Shown: positions 36,844 to 45,606, counted from the stretch's first letter. The stretch: DNA of 64,000 bases from Roseiarcus sp963764955 (GCA_963764955.1 CAVXVE010000030.1:36574-100573); one strand, 5' to 3'. The notes: generated by a model not told the origin, from the sequence alone. A program made the numbers and translations.

Positions 36844-38235
36844 GCAGCAACCCCACATCCGCAACCCGTCTTTCCCAAGTCCTTTGCAACAGCATCGGCC
36901 ATGCAACAGGCATCGACTTGTGCCGGCGCGGGGCCGCCGCAACACCCGACCGATACATCGGCGGCAATAACCGGAGGAGTAGAGCAAACGCCGGTTTCCG
37001 GAAGCACGAGCCGCACGTCGTCAGCCGCCACCATGTCCCCGGCAATCGCAGCGGCCACGGAGCGGACTTGCTCATAGCCAGTGAGCAGCAGAAACGTCGG
37101 CGCGCGGCCGTAGCTCTTGATGCCGACGGTGTAGAAGCCAGGTTCCGGATGCGACAGCTCGCGATGCCCGTGCGGCGGCACCGAGCCGCAGGAATGCACG
37201 TTCGGATCGATCAGGGGGCCGAGCGCCTTGGCGCTTTCAAGCCAAGCGTCGAGATCGAGACGCAGCTCGCGCGTTAACGACAGGTCTGGACGTTGTCCTG
37301 TGGCGGCGATGATCCGATCGACCGGCCCGATCCATCGCAATCCTTTGGCCGTCTCGCCCTTGACGACAATTGCGCCCCGCTCCTCGCTGAGCGCCAAGAT
37401 GGCGAATCCCGTCGTAAGCTTTACACGTCCCCGATCGACAAGCTCCCTGACATTTGCACCGAGTTCGCCGCGCGCCGGCAATTGGTCGGCGTCGCCACCG
37501 CTATAAATTCGCGCGAGGTCGACGCTGCGGGTCGCCCAGACAAGCGAGGCGCTAGCCTCATCTTTCGTGAGCTGAGCGAGTTCGAGCAGCGCGTTGGCGG
37601 CCGAATGGCCGGACCCGACGACTAACGTCTTTCGCCCCGCATAGAGATGACGATCGCCGCCGAGAATATCCGGAATGCCATAGGCGATCCGATCCGAGAA
37701 CTCGGCTTCGCCCACAGCCGGCAAGACCACTCGCCCCGAGCGGATTCGGCGTCGCCCACGTACCGGACGCGTCGACCACCGCGCGCGCCAGATCGCGGCG
37801 AGCGCTTCCGCCCATTCTGACCATCAACACGAAGGGCCGATCCTCGCGCCCGGGGCTGACCACCTTGTCAAGGCCATGCCGCGAAATCGCAGTGACGCGG
37901 GCGTTGGTTTCAATGACGGCTGCCAGCTCGGGAGTGGCGGCAAGAGGTTCTAGATAGGCGCTGATCAGTTCGGCTCCTGTCGGACAATTGTCGGCAGCAG
38001 GCAATCGCCAACCGTGACGATTGAGGAGCACCGTCGCAGCCTGGTCGACGCAGTAGCGCCACGGCGTGAAGACACGGACGTGGCCCCAGTCGCGCACGTT
38101 CGAGCCGACCGTAGGGCCGGCCTCATAGACTTTCACCGGCAAGCCGCGAGCCATGAGGTGCGCAGCGGCGGCCAAACCGACCGGTCCGCCGCCAATCACG
38201 GCGACCGCGAGGGATTCGAAGGCTGGCATGTCCAT
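36840..38235 (-). pseudogene. arsO: ArsO-like FAD-dependent oxidoreductase, frameshifted
   Basis: Two frames make one flavoprotein. Frame one starts at ATG 38235 (AAGGA upstream) with the Rossmann motif VAVIGGGPVGLAAAAHL, FTPWRYCVDQAA and VVDASGTWATPNPLG. Frame two resumes with LPAVGEAEFSDRIAYGIPD and holds the NADPH motif VVGSGHSAANALL, IAATGQRPDLS and a Cys-rich tail (CCGG, ACC, CGCG). Removing one T near 37727 joins them. ArsO-like proteins occur in ars operons; their reaction is not settled. The MFS start overlaps its stop. Confidence 0.8.
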
Positions 38236-38283
38236 ATTCTATCCTTCCAGGATCATAGAAATTGCAGACAAAAAAGAGAGACG

Positions 38284-38604
38284 CTATGCGGCAACCTCTC
38301 CTTGCTCCGTGCTGCATCCGGCATCGACGCAGCATTCATCGACCAGGAACCCGACCAGGCTATTCATCGCCGGATAGTTGGCGCGGCAGATGAGCGTCGT
38401 CGCTTGACGCTCCTGAGTGACCAAGCCCGTCAGGATCAGCCGGTGCAGGTGGTGGGAGAGCGTCGAGGCGGCAATGCCGAGCTTGTCCTGCAACCGGCCG
38501 ACAGGCAGCCCCGCATCTCCGGCCCGCACGAGCGTGCGATAGAGCTGGAGGCGGGTCGGGTTGCCGAGCGCTTCGAGTTGTTTCGCGGCTTTTTCGACTT
38601 TCAT
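38284..38604 (-). CDS. arsR: ArsR-family arsenic-responsive repressor (first copy)
   Basis: The 106-residue winged-helix repressor has KQLEALGNPTRLQLYRTLVRAG and the recognition helix ASTLSHHLHRLILTGLV. It ends with a cysteine cluster, FLVDECCVDAGC, which can bind As(III). The start at ATG 38604 is inferred from the family length; an in-frame ATG lies 12 codons upstream. It sits inside the ars operon, just upstream of arsO. Binding As(III) would release it from DNA. Confidence 0.88.
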   Translation of the reverse strand: MKVEKAAKQLEALGNPTRLQLYRTLVRAGDAGLPVGRLQDKLGIAASTLSHHLHRLILTGLVTQERQATTLICRANYPAMNSLVGFLVDECCVDAGCSTEQGEVAA

Positions 38605-38685
38605 GGAAATAGCGCTAGCTTGGCGACTGTCGGCCGTCAAGTCATATTTCTACAATTCTCGAAATTGGACCCGATTGCAGCCATA

Positions 38686-39063
38686 TCAAAGACAGTGGCT
38701 TTCGTAAACGCCGCCCACCTCCGTAAGGAGCCCGGCCGCGTCGGCTCGCCAGCGCACGCGAACAATCTTCCTGCATATGAGTCCGCTCTCAACGAACGAA
38801 CTCGAATTGACGGTGTCGCGTCGCCGCCAATCGGGAACAAAATTTTCGCTCGCGAGGAAGTCGATCAGCTTGTCCTCGCTCGTCCCGATCGGGAAGCGCT
38901 CGCGAATTCGGCCGTCCAGTTCGCGGCTGAATTCCGTTTCCTCGCCGGGCAAGGTCGCGACTATCGCCGGAAGTGGGCGGAAGCTGGTCAGTGCATCCTG
39001 CCGGCGCCAGCAAGATGCACTCATAAGCGCGAGCGTTACCGCCGACCAAAACGCCCGGTGCAT
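38686..39063 (-). CDS. Exported protein of unknown function in the ars operon
   Basis: A 125-residue protein starts at ATG 39063, overlapping the aqpS stop by one base. The N-terminus is a signal peptide (MHRAFWSAVTLALMSASC). The mature part (TLPGEETEFSRELDGRIRERFPIGTSEDKLIDFLASENFVPDW) resembles small secreted proteins with an FPxGxS...LxxFL motif. A Cys at about 17 could be lipidated, but the lipobox is poor. Its steady place between aqpS and arsR suggests a link to arsenic, not established. Confidence 0.6.
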   Translation of the reverse strand: MHRAFWSAVTLALMSASCWRRQDALTSFRPLPAIVATLPGEETEFSRELDGRIRERFPIGTSEDKLIDFLASENFVPDWRRRDTVNSSSFVESGLICRKIVRVRWRADAAGLLTEVGGVYESHCL

Positions 39064-39762
39064 CAGGCCTGCGCCGAGCCGGCCGAGCCTTCGGCAATAT
39101 CCGAGGCGGCAAAGAACCAACTCATGACGACGAGGCCGGCCAGCGCGCCAGCGAACTGCGCGACGATGAACATGGGAACGTCGACTGGCGCGATCCCGGA
39201 AAAGCTGTTTGTCAGCGCACGGGCGATTGTGACGGCCGGGTTAGCGAACGACGTGGACGCCGTGAACCAGTAGGCCGCCGTTATGTAAAGGCCGACCGCG
39301 ACGGGAATCGCCTCGCTCTTGAAGCGCGAGACCGCGAGAATGGTGACGATCAAGCCGAAGGTGGCGACGAATTCCGCAAACCATTGCGCCGGGCCGGTGC
39401 GCGCCTTGACCGCAAGCTCGAACAACGGCAGTTCGAACATGCCATGCGCCACCAGAGTTCCGATGCAGCCGCCGACGATTTGCGCGCCCGCGTAGGGGAT
39501 GAACTCCCGCCACGGATGATCCTTTGCGCAAGCTCATCACCAGCGACACCGCCGGATTGAAATGCGCGCCGGAGATCGGGCCAAGCGCCAGGATCAGCAC
39601 CACCAGAATCGCGCCGGTCGGCAGCGTGTTGCCGAGGAGGGCGAGGGCGACGTTTCCGCCCGCCAGCCTCTCCCCCATGATCCCCGAGCCGACGACCGTC
39701 GTCACCAGAAGGCCGGTTCCAAGGCATTCGGCCGCGAGGCGTTTGGCGAGCGGAAACGTCAT
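39063..39762 (-). pseudogene. aqpS: AqpS-like aquaglyceroporin, frameshifted
   Basis: Frame one from ATG 39762 gives CLGTGLLVTTVVGSGIM and the first NPA box (ISGAHFNPAVSLVMSLRK). Frame two gives AHGMFELPLFEL through the second NPA box (SFANPAVTIARALTNSFSG) to the end. Deleting one G near 39521 joins them as SLRKDHPWREFIPYAGAQIVGG. AqpS in Sinorhizobium lets As(III) leave the cell after ArsC makes it. The ATG overlaps the arsC stop by four bases. The frame error would remove the second half of the pore. Confidence 0.82.
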
Positions 39763-40184
39763 GCGCTCGACACGCGCCGTCCGTGATCGTCGACCACGCG
39801 CTCGCCGTCTTCCTTGGTCAACGCCCCGCGTTGCGGCGGCAGCAGATCGAGAACCGCCTCGGAGGGGCGGCAGAGGCGCACGCCCTTCGGCGTCACGACG
39901 AGCGGACGATTAATCAGGATCGGATGCGCGCCGATGGCGTCGAGCAACGCATCGTCGGAGAGCGACGGATCGCCGAGGCCGAGCTCGTGGTACGGCGTGC
40001 CTTTCTCGCGCAGGATCTGGCGGACCGTCAGACCGGCGCGAGCGAGCAGCTGCGTCAGCAGCAGTCGCGTCGGCGGGCACTTTACGTACTCGATGATGTG
40101 GGGCTCGACCCCCGAATTGCGGATCATCGCGAGCACGTTGCGCGACGTTCCGCATGCGGGGTTGTGATAGATGATGACATCCAT
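39759..40184 (-). CDS. arsC: Arsenate reductase, glutaredoxin-dependent type
   Basis: The 141-residue ArsC of the thioredoxin-fold family has the catalytic Cys in HNPACGTSRN (residue 11). The arginines that hold arsenate are in the LxxxxxxPILINRPLVVTPKGVRLCRP block (about 88-110). It reduces As(V) to As(III) in the cytoplasm using glutathione and glutaredoxin. Both ends overlap neighbours by four bases, so translation is coupled along the operon. Confidence 0.93.
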   Translation of the reverse strand: MDVIIYHNPACGTSRNVLAMIRNSGVEPHIIEYVKCPPTRLLLTQLLARAGLTVRQILREKGTPYHELGLGDPSLSDDALLDAIGAHPILINRPLVVTPKGVRLCRPSEAVLDLLPPQRGALTKEDGERVVDDHGRRVSSA

Positions 40185-40713
40185 CAGGCGACCTCCGGCC
40201 GTGGCTTCGTCGCGCCCTCAAGTTGCCCAATCTCGTGCAGCTTGGCGTTCAGCGCCATCCTGTCGAGGCTCCGGATCGGCAGGCTCGCGAAAACGAAAAT
40301 CCGGTTCCTGAGATAGCGCGCGGCCAGCACGAACGCGGCCAGCTTCTGAATGTCGGTTCCCTCGACCGCCGCTGGGTCCTCGATTCCCCAATGCGCCGTC
40401 ATCGGCTGGCCCGGGCCAGACCGGGCAGACCTCGGCGGCGGCGGTGTCGCAGACGGTGAAGACGAAATCCATGACCGGCAGCGCCGGGGGCTGCGAATTC
40501 ATTCCAGCTTTTCGACCGCAGGCCGTCGATCGGGTATTCGTCGCGTTCCAGCACCTTGAGGGCGAACGGATTGACTGCGCCCTTGGGGTGGCTTCCGGCC
40601 GAGAAGGCGCGGAAGCGCCCGGCTCCCACCTTGCGCAGAATGCTTTCGGCGATGATCGAGCGCGCGCTGTTGCCGGTGCAGAGAAACAGGACGTTGAAAA
40701 TGCGTTCAGCCAT
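40184..40713 (-). pseudogene. arsC: Arsenate reductase of LMW-phosphatase type, two frameshifts
   Basis: From ATG 40713 the protein has the phosphatase loop FLCTGNSARS (Cys about 12). After SKSWNEFAAPGA the frame changes, giving PVMDFVFTVCDTAAAEVCPVWPG, and changes again to MTAHWGIEDPAAVEGTD, reaching 40184. Removing one T near 40483 and one G near 40411 restores the thioredoxin-coupled ArsC. Both resolving Cys regions (TVCD, EVCP) lie in the second frame. The two lesions fall about 70 bases apart. It overlaps the second arsC at its stop. Confidence 0.82.
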
Positions 40714-40733
40714 GAGCACCCTCTTTGTATGGA

Positions 40734-41165
40734 CTACTTCCTGCGATCGCCGCCGTCGCGCTCCGGCTTGCAATCGCACGTCGGCGCGCTTGAGAATTGC
40801 TGGAGATTGCAGAGTTCGGGATGCCCGTCACAACACTCGGCGACAAGAAAGGAGATCAAATCGCGCATACCCTCGACATCGGCGCGATAGATGATCGAAC
40901 GCCCTTCCCTGGCGCCTCTCACGAGGCCCGCGCGGGCCAGGATGGCTAGGTGCGTCGAGAGCGTGTTGTGCGGCGCGCCAACAATGTCCGCGATGGCGCC
41001 GGCGGCAAGACCTTCGACCTCCCGTCGAATCAGAAGCCGGAAGATTTCGAGCCGCGTCGGCTGACCGAGCGCCGCCAGGGCCGCCAGCGCATGCGGGGGC
41101 GACATTTTCTCCCCGTGTGAGACCGGCCCCACGTGGCCGACGACAGCCAATGAATTCTTCGCCAT
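40734..41165 (-). CDS. arsR: ArsR-family arsenic-responsive repressor (second copy)
   Basis: A 143-residue repressor. LAALAALGQPTRLEIFRLLIRRE leads into the winged helix (GAPHNTLSTHLAILARAGLV), and the Cys-rich tail is FLVAECCDGHPELC. The start at 41165 has GAGAGGCAA upstream; an internal ATG at 41105 is the alternative. It is the first gene of the ars operon and faces aioB across an intergenic region with an 18-bp palindrome, so it is placed to control both directions. Confidence 0.88.
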   Translation of the reverse strand: MAKNSLAVVGHVGPVSHGEKMSPPHALAALAALGQPTRLEIFRLLIRREVEGLAAGAIADIVGAPHNTLSTHLAILARAGLVRGAREGRSIIYRADVEGMRDLISFLVAECCDGHPELCNLQQFSSAPTCDCKPERDGGDRRK

Positions 41166-41240
41166 CCGATTGCCTCTCGCGTCCCTCAGGGTTCGCGCCG
41201 ATTTCTAGTTGGCGCCGGAGACAAGTTCTATTACTACTCG

Positions 41241-41264
41241 ATATGTCGATAAGTCTCGACATAT
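41241..41264. promoter_or_regulatory. ArsR-type operator between arsR and aioB
   Basis: ATATGTCGA at 41241-41249 and TCGACATAT at 41256-41264 form a perfect inverted repeat with a six-base spacer. It lies in an AT-rich patch, 76 bases from the arsR start and about 120 bases from the aioB start. ArsR/SmtB repressors bind AT-rich palindromes of this size. Confidence 0.7.
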
Positions 41265-41384
41265 AGCAGCCGACATAACGACCCAGAATGACAATGTGAT
41301 GACAGGCCGCAAAGGCCGGGTCCCGGTCCGCGCACTCACGATTCGGGATCGAAACGGCGCGGCCGACTAGGGAGGAGGAGCCCG

Positions 41385-41912
41385 ATGAAGACTTGCCCAA
41401 GAATGGTTGATGTTGGCCGCAGAAAATTCCTGACCGGGGCGGGGATCGCTGCGGCTGGAGCGGCCGCCGCAACCGTCGTTCCGCAACGCGTCGAGGCCGG
41501 CCCGCAGCTGGCGCGGGTCAGCTATCCGTCGAACCGGCTGGCGAATATCGGCGACCTCAAGCCCAACACGCCATTGCAAGTCGCCTACCCGGACGCCGAG
41601 GCGCCCGGTGTCCTTCTCAAGCTCGGCAGCAAAATCCCGGGCGGAGTCGGACCCGACGGCGACATCGTCGGCTTCACCACCATCTGTCCGCATAAAGGCT
41701 TTCCGCTCGCATACAATTCTTCCGATAAGACGCTGAACTGTCCCGGCCACTACTCGCGGTTTGATTGCGAAAACGGCGGTCAGCAGATTTGGGGACAAGC
41801 GACGGCGAACCTTCCCCAATATCAACTGCGGGTCGACGCCAAGGGCGACATCTACGCCGAAGGCATCGACGAGCTGCTCTACGGCCGCCTTTCGAACGTT
41901 CTGGAGGGCTGA
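41385..41912 (+). CDS. aioB: Arsenite oxidase small (Rieske) subunit
   Basis: The 175-residue protein has a Tat signal (GRRKFLTGAG at 11-20). Its Rieske [2Fe-2S] ligands are Cys101 and His103 (CPHKG) plus Cys119 and His122 (CPGH). Residues 106 (Phe) and 121 (Gly) replace the two cysteines that form a disulfide in the Alcaligenes enzyme, as in the Rhizobium NT-26 protein. AioB takes electrons from the molybdenum subunit and passes them to a cytochrome c or azurin. It starts the aioBA operon divergent from arsR, with aioA three bases after its stop. Confidence 0.95.
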   Translation: MKTCPRMVDVGRRKFLTGAGIAAAGAAAATVVPQRVEAGPQLARVSYPSNRLANIGDLKPNTPLQVAYPDAEAPGVLLKLGSKIPGGVGPDGDIVGFTTICPHKGFPLAYNSSDKTLNCPGHYSRFDCENGGQQIWGQATANLPQYQLRVDAKGDIYAEGIDELLYGRLSNVLEG

Positions 41913-41915
41913 ACC

Positions 41916-44375
41916 ATGACATTCAAGCGTCATATCGATCGGCTTCCGATCATCCCGACGGACGCCAAGGTGCACAACGTCACTTGCCAGTTCTGCATCG
42001 TCGGTTGCGGCTACACGGCCTACACCTGGGACATCAACCAGCAGGGCGGCCCCGCCCCCTCGCAAAACAAGTTCGGGGTCGATCTCTCCAAGCAGCAAGA
42101 GGCGATGACCGCGAATTGGTACGCGCCGGCAATGTACAACATTGTCAAGCAGGACGGGAAAGACGTTCACCTGGTCATCAAGCCTGATCCCGGCTGCAGT
42201 GTGAACTCGGGACTCGGCTCGATCCGCGGCGCGCGGATGGCCGAAGAATCATTCTCCGAGGCTCGCTCGACCCAGCAGCAGCGCCTCACTGAGCCTATGG
42301 TCTGGCGCTACGGCCAGATGCAGCCGACAAGCTGGGACGATTCGCTCGACCTCGTCGCGCGCGTGACCGCTTCGGTCATCGCCGATCAGGGGGAGGACGC
42401 TTTGTTCGTCTCCGCCTTCGATCACGGCGGCGCCGGCGGCGGATACGAGAACACCTGGGGCACGGGCAAGCTCTATTTCGGCGCGATGAAGATCAAGAAC
42501 ATCCGCATCCATAATCGCCCGGCCTACAATTCCGAGGTTCACGCGACGCGCGATATGGGGGTTGGCGAACTCAACAACTGCTATGAGGACGCTGAACTCG
42601 CGGACACGATCGTGGCGGTCGGAACGAACGCCTTGGAGACGCAGACCAACTACTTCCTGAACCACTGGGTGCCGAATCTCCGCGGCACGTCGATGGACAA
42701 GAAAAATGCGCAGCTTTCCGGCGAAGCGCATCCGCCTGCACGAATAATTTTCGTCGACCCTCGACGCACAGTCACCGTGAACGCCTGCGAGTTCGAAGCT
42801 GGGAAGGACCGGGTGCTCCACCTGTCCATCAATTCTGGAACCGACCTCGCGCTTTTCAACGCATGGCTGACCTACATCGCCGAAAAAGGTTGGGTCGACA
42901 GGGACTTCATCGCTGCTTCGACCAAGGATTTCGACAAGGCGGTCGCTGCCAATAAGACGAGCCTGGAGGATGCCGCGAAGATCACCGGTCTCAGCGTCGA
43001 TGACATTCGCAAATCAGCCGAATGGATCGCGCAACCGAAGGACGGCGGCGCGCGGCGACGGACAATGTTCGCCTATGAGAAGGGCCTGATCTGGGGCAAC
43101 GACAACTACCGGACGAATGGGGCCCTGGTGAATGTGGCGCTCGCGACCGGCAATATTGGGCGTCCCGGCGGCGGCTGCGTGCGGATGGGCGGACATCAGG
43201 AGGGCTACGTGCGCCCGGACTACCCAGGAGGACGGCCAGCTCCTTATGTCGACCAGCTTCTCATTGGCGGCAAGGGCGGCGTACACCACATCTGGGCCTG
43301 CGATCACTACAAGACCACGCTCAACGCCGACAAGTTCAAGCAGACCTATAAGAAACGCACCGACAAGGTGAAGGACGCGATGTCGGCTGTCCCTTATGGC
43401 GACCGAAAGGCGATGGTTGACGCGATCCTCGCGGCAATCAAGGCGGGCGGACTCTTCGCGGTTGACGTCGACATCGTCCCAACGAAGATCGGCCAGGCCT
43501 GCCACGTTTGGCTGCCAGCGGCGACAGCGGGCGAAATGAACCTCACTTCGATGAACGGCGAACGCCGGTTGCGTCTCACCGAGCGCTATATGGACCCGCC
43601 CGGCCAGTCCATGCCGGATTGTCTGATCGCGGCGCGGCTCGCCAATAACCTCGAACGCGTGTTCCGTGAAATGGGCCACGCGGACCTCGCGGACAAGTTC
43701 AAGGGCTTCGATTGGAAGACCGAAGAAGACGCCTTCATGGATGGGTATCACGCCAACGCCAAGGGCGGCGAGTTCGTCACCTATGAACGGCTGCGCGCCA
43801 TGGGAAACAACGGCGTCCAGGAGCCCGCGACCGGCTTCGAGAACGGCAAGCTCATTGGAACGAAGCGTCTCTTCGCCGACGGCAAATTCGGCACGAAGGA
43901 TGGGAAGGCGACGTTCATGGCGACGCAATGGCGCGGACTGCAGGCGCCGGGCAAGGAGGAAGAATCGAAGAAGTTTGCGTTCCTAATCAACAATGGCCGC
44001 GCCAACCACGTCTGGCAGAGCCTCTATCTCGACCAGCAGAGCGACTTCGTCATGAACCGCTGGCCCTTCCCTTACCTCCAGATGCACCCGGATGACATGC
44101 AGGAATTGGGGCTTTCGGCGGGCGACCTCGTGGAGGTCTACAACGACAACGGCGCGACACAGGCCATGGCGTATCCGACGCCGACCGCGAGGCGCAAGCA
44201 GACCTTCATGCTGTTCGCCCACCCGATGGGCGTGCAAGGAAACGCCGTGTCGCCTGGAGTCAACGAACTGGTCATTCCCAACTACAAGCAGACTTGGGGT
44301 AACATTCGCAAGATCGCCTCCGCGCCCGGCGCCGCGCGCGGCACGAGCTTCAAGTCTTGGGAATTCAGGGTCTGA
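41916..44375 (+). CDS. aioA: Arsenite oxidase large molybdopterin subunit
   Basis: A complete 819-residue AioA. CQFCIVGCGY (Cys24, 27 and 31) binds the [3Fe-4S] cluster, with Ser, not Cys, in the fourth position (GCSVNSGLGSIRG). Family blocks include HATRDMGVGELNNCYEDAELADTIV, GRPGGGCVRMGGHQEGYVRPDYPG and a C-terminal INNGRANHVWQSLYLDQ. It oxidises As(III) to As(V) at a bis-pyranopterin Mo centre in the periplasm and is exported with AioB. No frameshift interrupts it, in contrast to several neighbours. No aioXSR, cytochrome c or moeA follows. Confidence 0.97.
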   Translation: MTFKRHIDRLPIIPTDAKVHNVTCQFCIVGCGYTAYTWDINQQGGPAPSQNKFGVDLSKQQEAMTANWYAPAMYNIVKQDGKDVHLVIKPDPGCSVNSGLGSIRGARMAEESFSEARSTQQQRLTEPMVWRYGQMQPTSWDDSLDLVARVTASVIADQGEDALFVSAFDHGGAGGGYENTWGTGKLYFGAMKIKNIRIHNRPAYNSEVHATRDMGVGELNNCYEDAELADTIVAVGTNALETQTNYFLNHWVPNLRGTSMDKKNAQLSGEAHPPARIIFVDPRRTVTVNACEFEAGKDRVLHLSINSGTDLALFNAWLTYIAEKGWVDRDFIAASTKDFDKAVAANKTSLEDAAKITGLSVDDIRKSAEWIAQPKDGGARRRTMFAYEKGLIWGNDNYRTNGALVNVALATGNIGRPGGGCVRMGGHQEGYVRPDYPGGRPAPYVDQLLIGGKGGVHHIWACDHYKTTLNADKFKQTYKKRTDKVKDAMSAVPYGDRKAMVDAILAAIKAGGLFAVDVDIVPTKIGQACHVWLPAATAGEMNLTSMNGERRLRLTERYMDPPGQSMPDCLIAARLANNLERVFREMGHADLADKFKGFDWKTEEDAFMDGYHANAKGGEFVTYERLRAMGNNGVQEPATGFENGKLIGTKRLFADGKFGTKDGKATFMATQWRGLQAPGKEEESKKFAFLINNGRANHVWQSLYLDQQSDFVMNRWPFPYLQMHPDDMQELGLSAGDLVEVYNDNGATQAMAYPTPTARRKQTFMLFAHPMGVQGNAVSPGVNELVIPNYKQTWGNIRKIASAPGAARGTSFKSWEFRV

Positions 44376-44398
44376 CGATCGCGAGTCGCAGACGAAAC

Positions 44399-44424
44399 GG
44401 CTCGGGCGATTTTTCGCCCGAGCC
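44399..44424 (+). terminator. Strong hairpin after aioA
   Basis: GGCTCGGGCGA at 44399-44409 pairs perfectly with TCGCCCGAGCC at 44414-44424 across a TTTT loop. It begins 23 bases after the aioA stop. It lacks a clear U-tract, so it may act as a partial terminator or protect the mRNA end. Confidence 0.55.
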
Positions 44425-44629
44425 GCCGTCTGGGTGCCCGATGACCGACGACGCCCTCGGCCGGCTGCCGACGAGGCGCTCGCCGCGCCGAGCTGTCGTC
44501 GAGGAGGATGAGGCGGGGTGATGCTTGCGACCGCGATCGGCCTCGGTTCAAACCGCCGCTGGAGAACCGGCTGATCGCTTGACGCGCGGTTTGTCCTTCC
44601 CGTCTGCCCCGACCGGAAAGCAACCGGCG

Positions 44630-45026
44630 GTGACTGCAGCCCCGCGACCGCAATGAAGGCGTCCCAGACCAAGGCGTCCTGAAACAGGGCCGTGATAGCG
44701 GGCGCTGCTCCCGACAGTACGAGGCGGATATAGCCAAACCTCAACGCCGATGTTGCGTTGAGCCGCCCGATCTCGCGATCACAAATAGCGATCCTGCTGA
44801 CCGTGTGAGCGATCTGCGCAATCGGACCGGCCATGCGCTCCATCTCTTCGGCGAGCCGGTCCCGTTCGGCCAGAACTCGCTCGTGCTCGCGCCTGCATAC
44901 GGCGATCTGCTTCGAGCGCGCGAGCTTCAGGTCATCGCCTGACTGACGGCGCGAGGAATTGGCAGTCCCCGCTGCGCCCGCAAGGAATGCGCATTTTATG
45001 GTATTGATTGTGCTCAGCTGGCACAT
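44630..45026 (-). pseudogene. Phage-associated coiled-coil protein, C-terminus lost
   Basis: The minus-strand frame from 45026 reads LARSKQIAVCRREHERVLAERD, then LAEEMERMAGPIAQIAHTVSRIAICDREIGRLNATS and ALFQDALVWDAFIAVAGL. This is protein-like, helical and similar to small proteins often found beside phage terminase genes in Bradyrhizobium. After about 44640 the composition turns to Arg/Pro/Ser nonsense, although the frame stays open into the antisense of aioA. I therefore take only the first part as real. Its place beside phage debris fits a remnant. Confidence 0.45.
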
Positions 45027-45043
45027 GACTGCTAAGAGAGGCG

Positions 45044-45271
45044 ATGATGCGGAACGGCTTGCTAGGCCATGACGACATCAAGATGTGGCGGGCCAAACAT
45101 GATCTGTCGCAGACGAGGGCGGCTCCATGGTTTGGCGTGAGCAGGTCGCGGCTCAGGGACTTTGAGAGCGGCTATCGGCCGCCGAAGGATTTGCACGAGC
45201 GCATTCTGGCGGCCTTCATCCGATGGTATGGGACTCGACGCGCTGGCGCGAGGCGTCGACAAGGGCCGTGA
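45044..45271 (+). CDS. Small XRE-type helix-turn-helix protein
   Basis: The 75-residue frame contains MWRAKHDLSQTRAAPWFGVSRSRLRDFESGYRPPKDLHERIL. That is an XRE-type HTH with the usual LSQ...A...GVS...(I/L)xxFExG pattern. AAGAGAGGCG precedes ATG 45044. Some core positions are unusual (Pro-Trp where Leu-Leu is normal), so it may be degenerate. It lies in phage debris, divergent from the coiled-coil remnant. Confidence 0.5.
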   Translation: MMRNGLLGHDDIKMWRAKHDLSQTRAAPWFGVSRSRLRDFESGYRPPKDLHERILAAFIRWYGTRRAGARRRQGP

Positions 45272-45362
45272 CTCAGGGCGCCGGGCGTTTGAGCGGGCGA
45301 GCGCCGATTTGTCTCGACACGTTCGAGCGGGAATTGCGGCCGGATCCGCTGCGCCGTTAAAC

Positions 45363-45440
45363 ATTCGTTCGCTTGCCGGGCGGAATGAGCGGCTCGACAA
45401 GCGCCCATTCCTCGTCGGTTAGATCGCTCGGATAGCGCTC
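45363..45440 (-). mobile_element. IS5-family transposase N-terminal fragment
   Basis: Twenty-six codons read ERYPSDLTDEEWALVEPLIP then PGKR. This is the near-invariant start of IS5-group transposases (YPSDLTDxEWxxxxPLxP). The frame then loses similarity; no terminal repeats or DDE core are present. It is a relic of an insertion sequence. Confidence 0.75.
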
Positions 45441-45606
45441 ATGGACGCTTCAGGAACCGCAAGTAGAACGCCGCGAACACCAGGACGATCCCGACGTTCA
45501 CCATCAGCCGCTCCCAGAACCGGTTCCTGAAGAACAGGACGTCCACGCTGACCACGACGGCTACCAGCGCGAGCACGTAAAGCGCGACGGCTGCCTGTCT
45601 TCCCAT
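45439..45606 (-). CDS. 55-residue two-helix membrane protein
   Basis: ATG 45606, behind AAAGGAAGG, opens MGRQAAVALYVLALVAVVVSV, then DVLFFRNRFWERLM and VNVGIVLVFAAFYLRFLKRP, ending at TGA 45439-45441. It has two hydrophobic segments with a basic loop and tail, the size and shape of phage holin-like or small envelope proteins. It is below the usual size cut-off and would be missed by default calling. Its stop touches the IS5 fragment. Function unknown. Confidence 0.55.
   Translation of the reverse strand: MGRQAAVALYVLALVAVVVSVDVLFFRNRFWERLMVNVGIVLVFAAFYLRFLKRP

Noticed and set aside
43983..45026. Full 347-codon minus-strand frame reaching into aioA
   Set aside because: Only the first 130 residues look like protein; the rest is the antisense of the aioA end, so I kept only the first part as a remnant.
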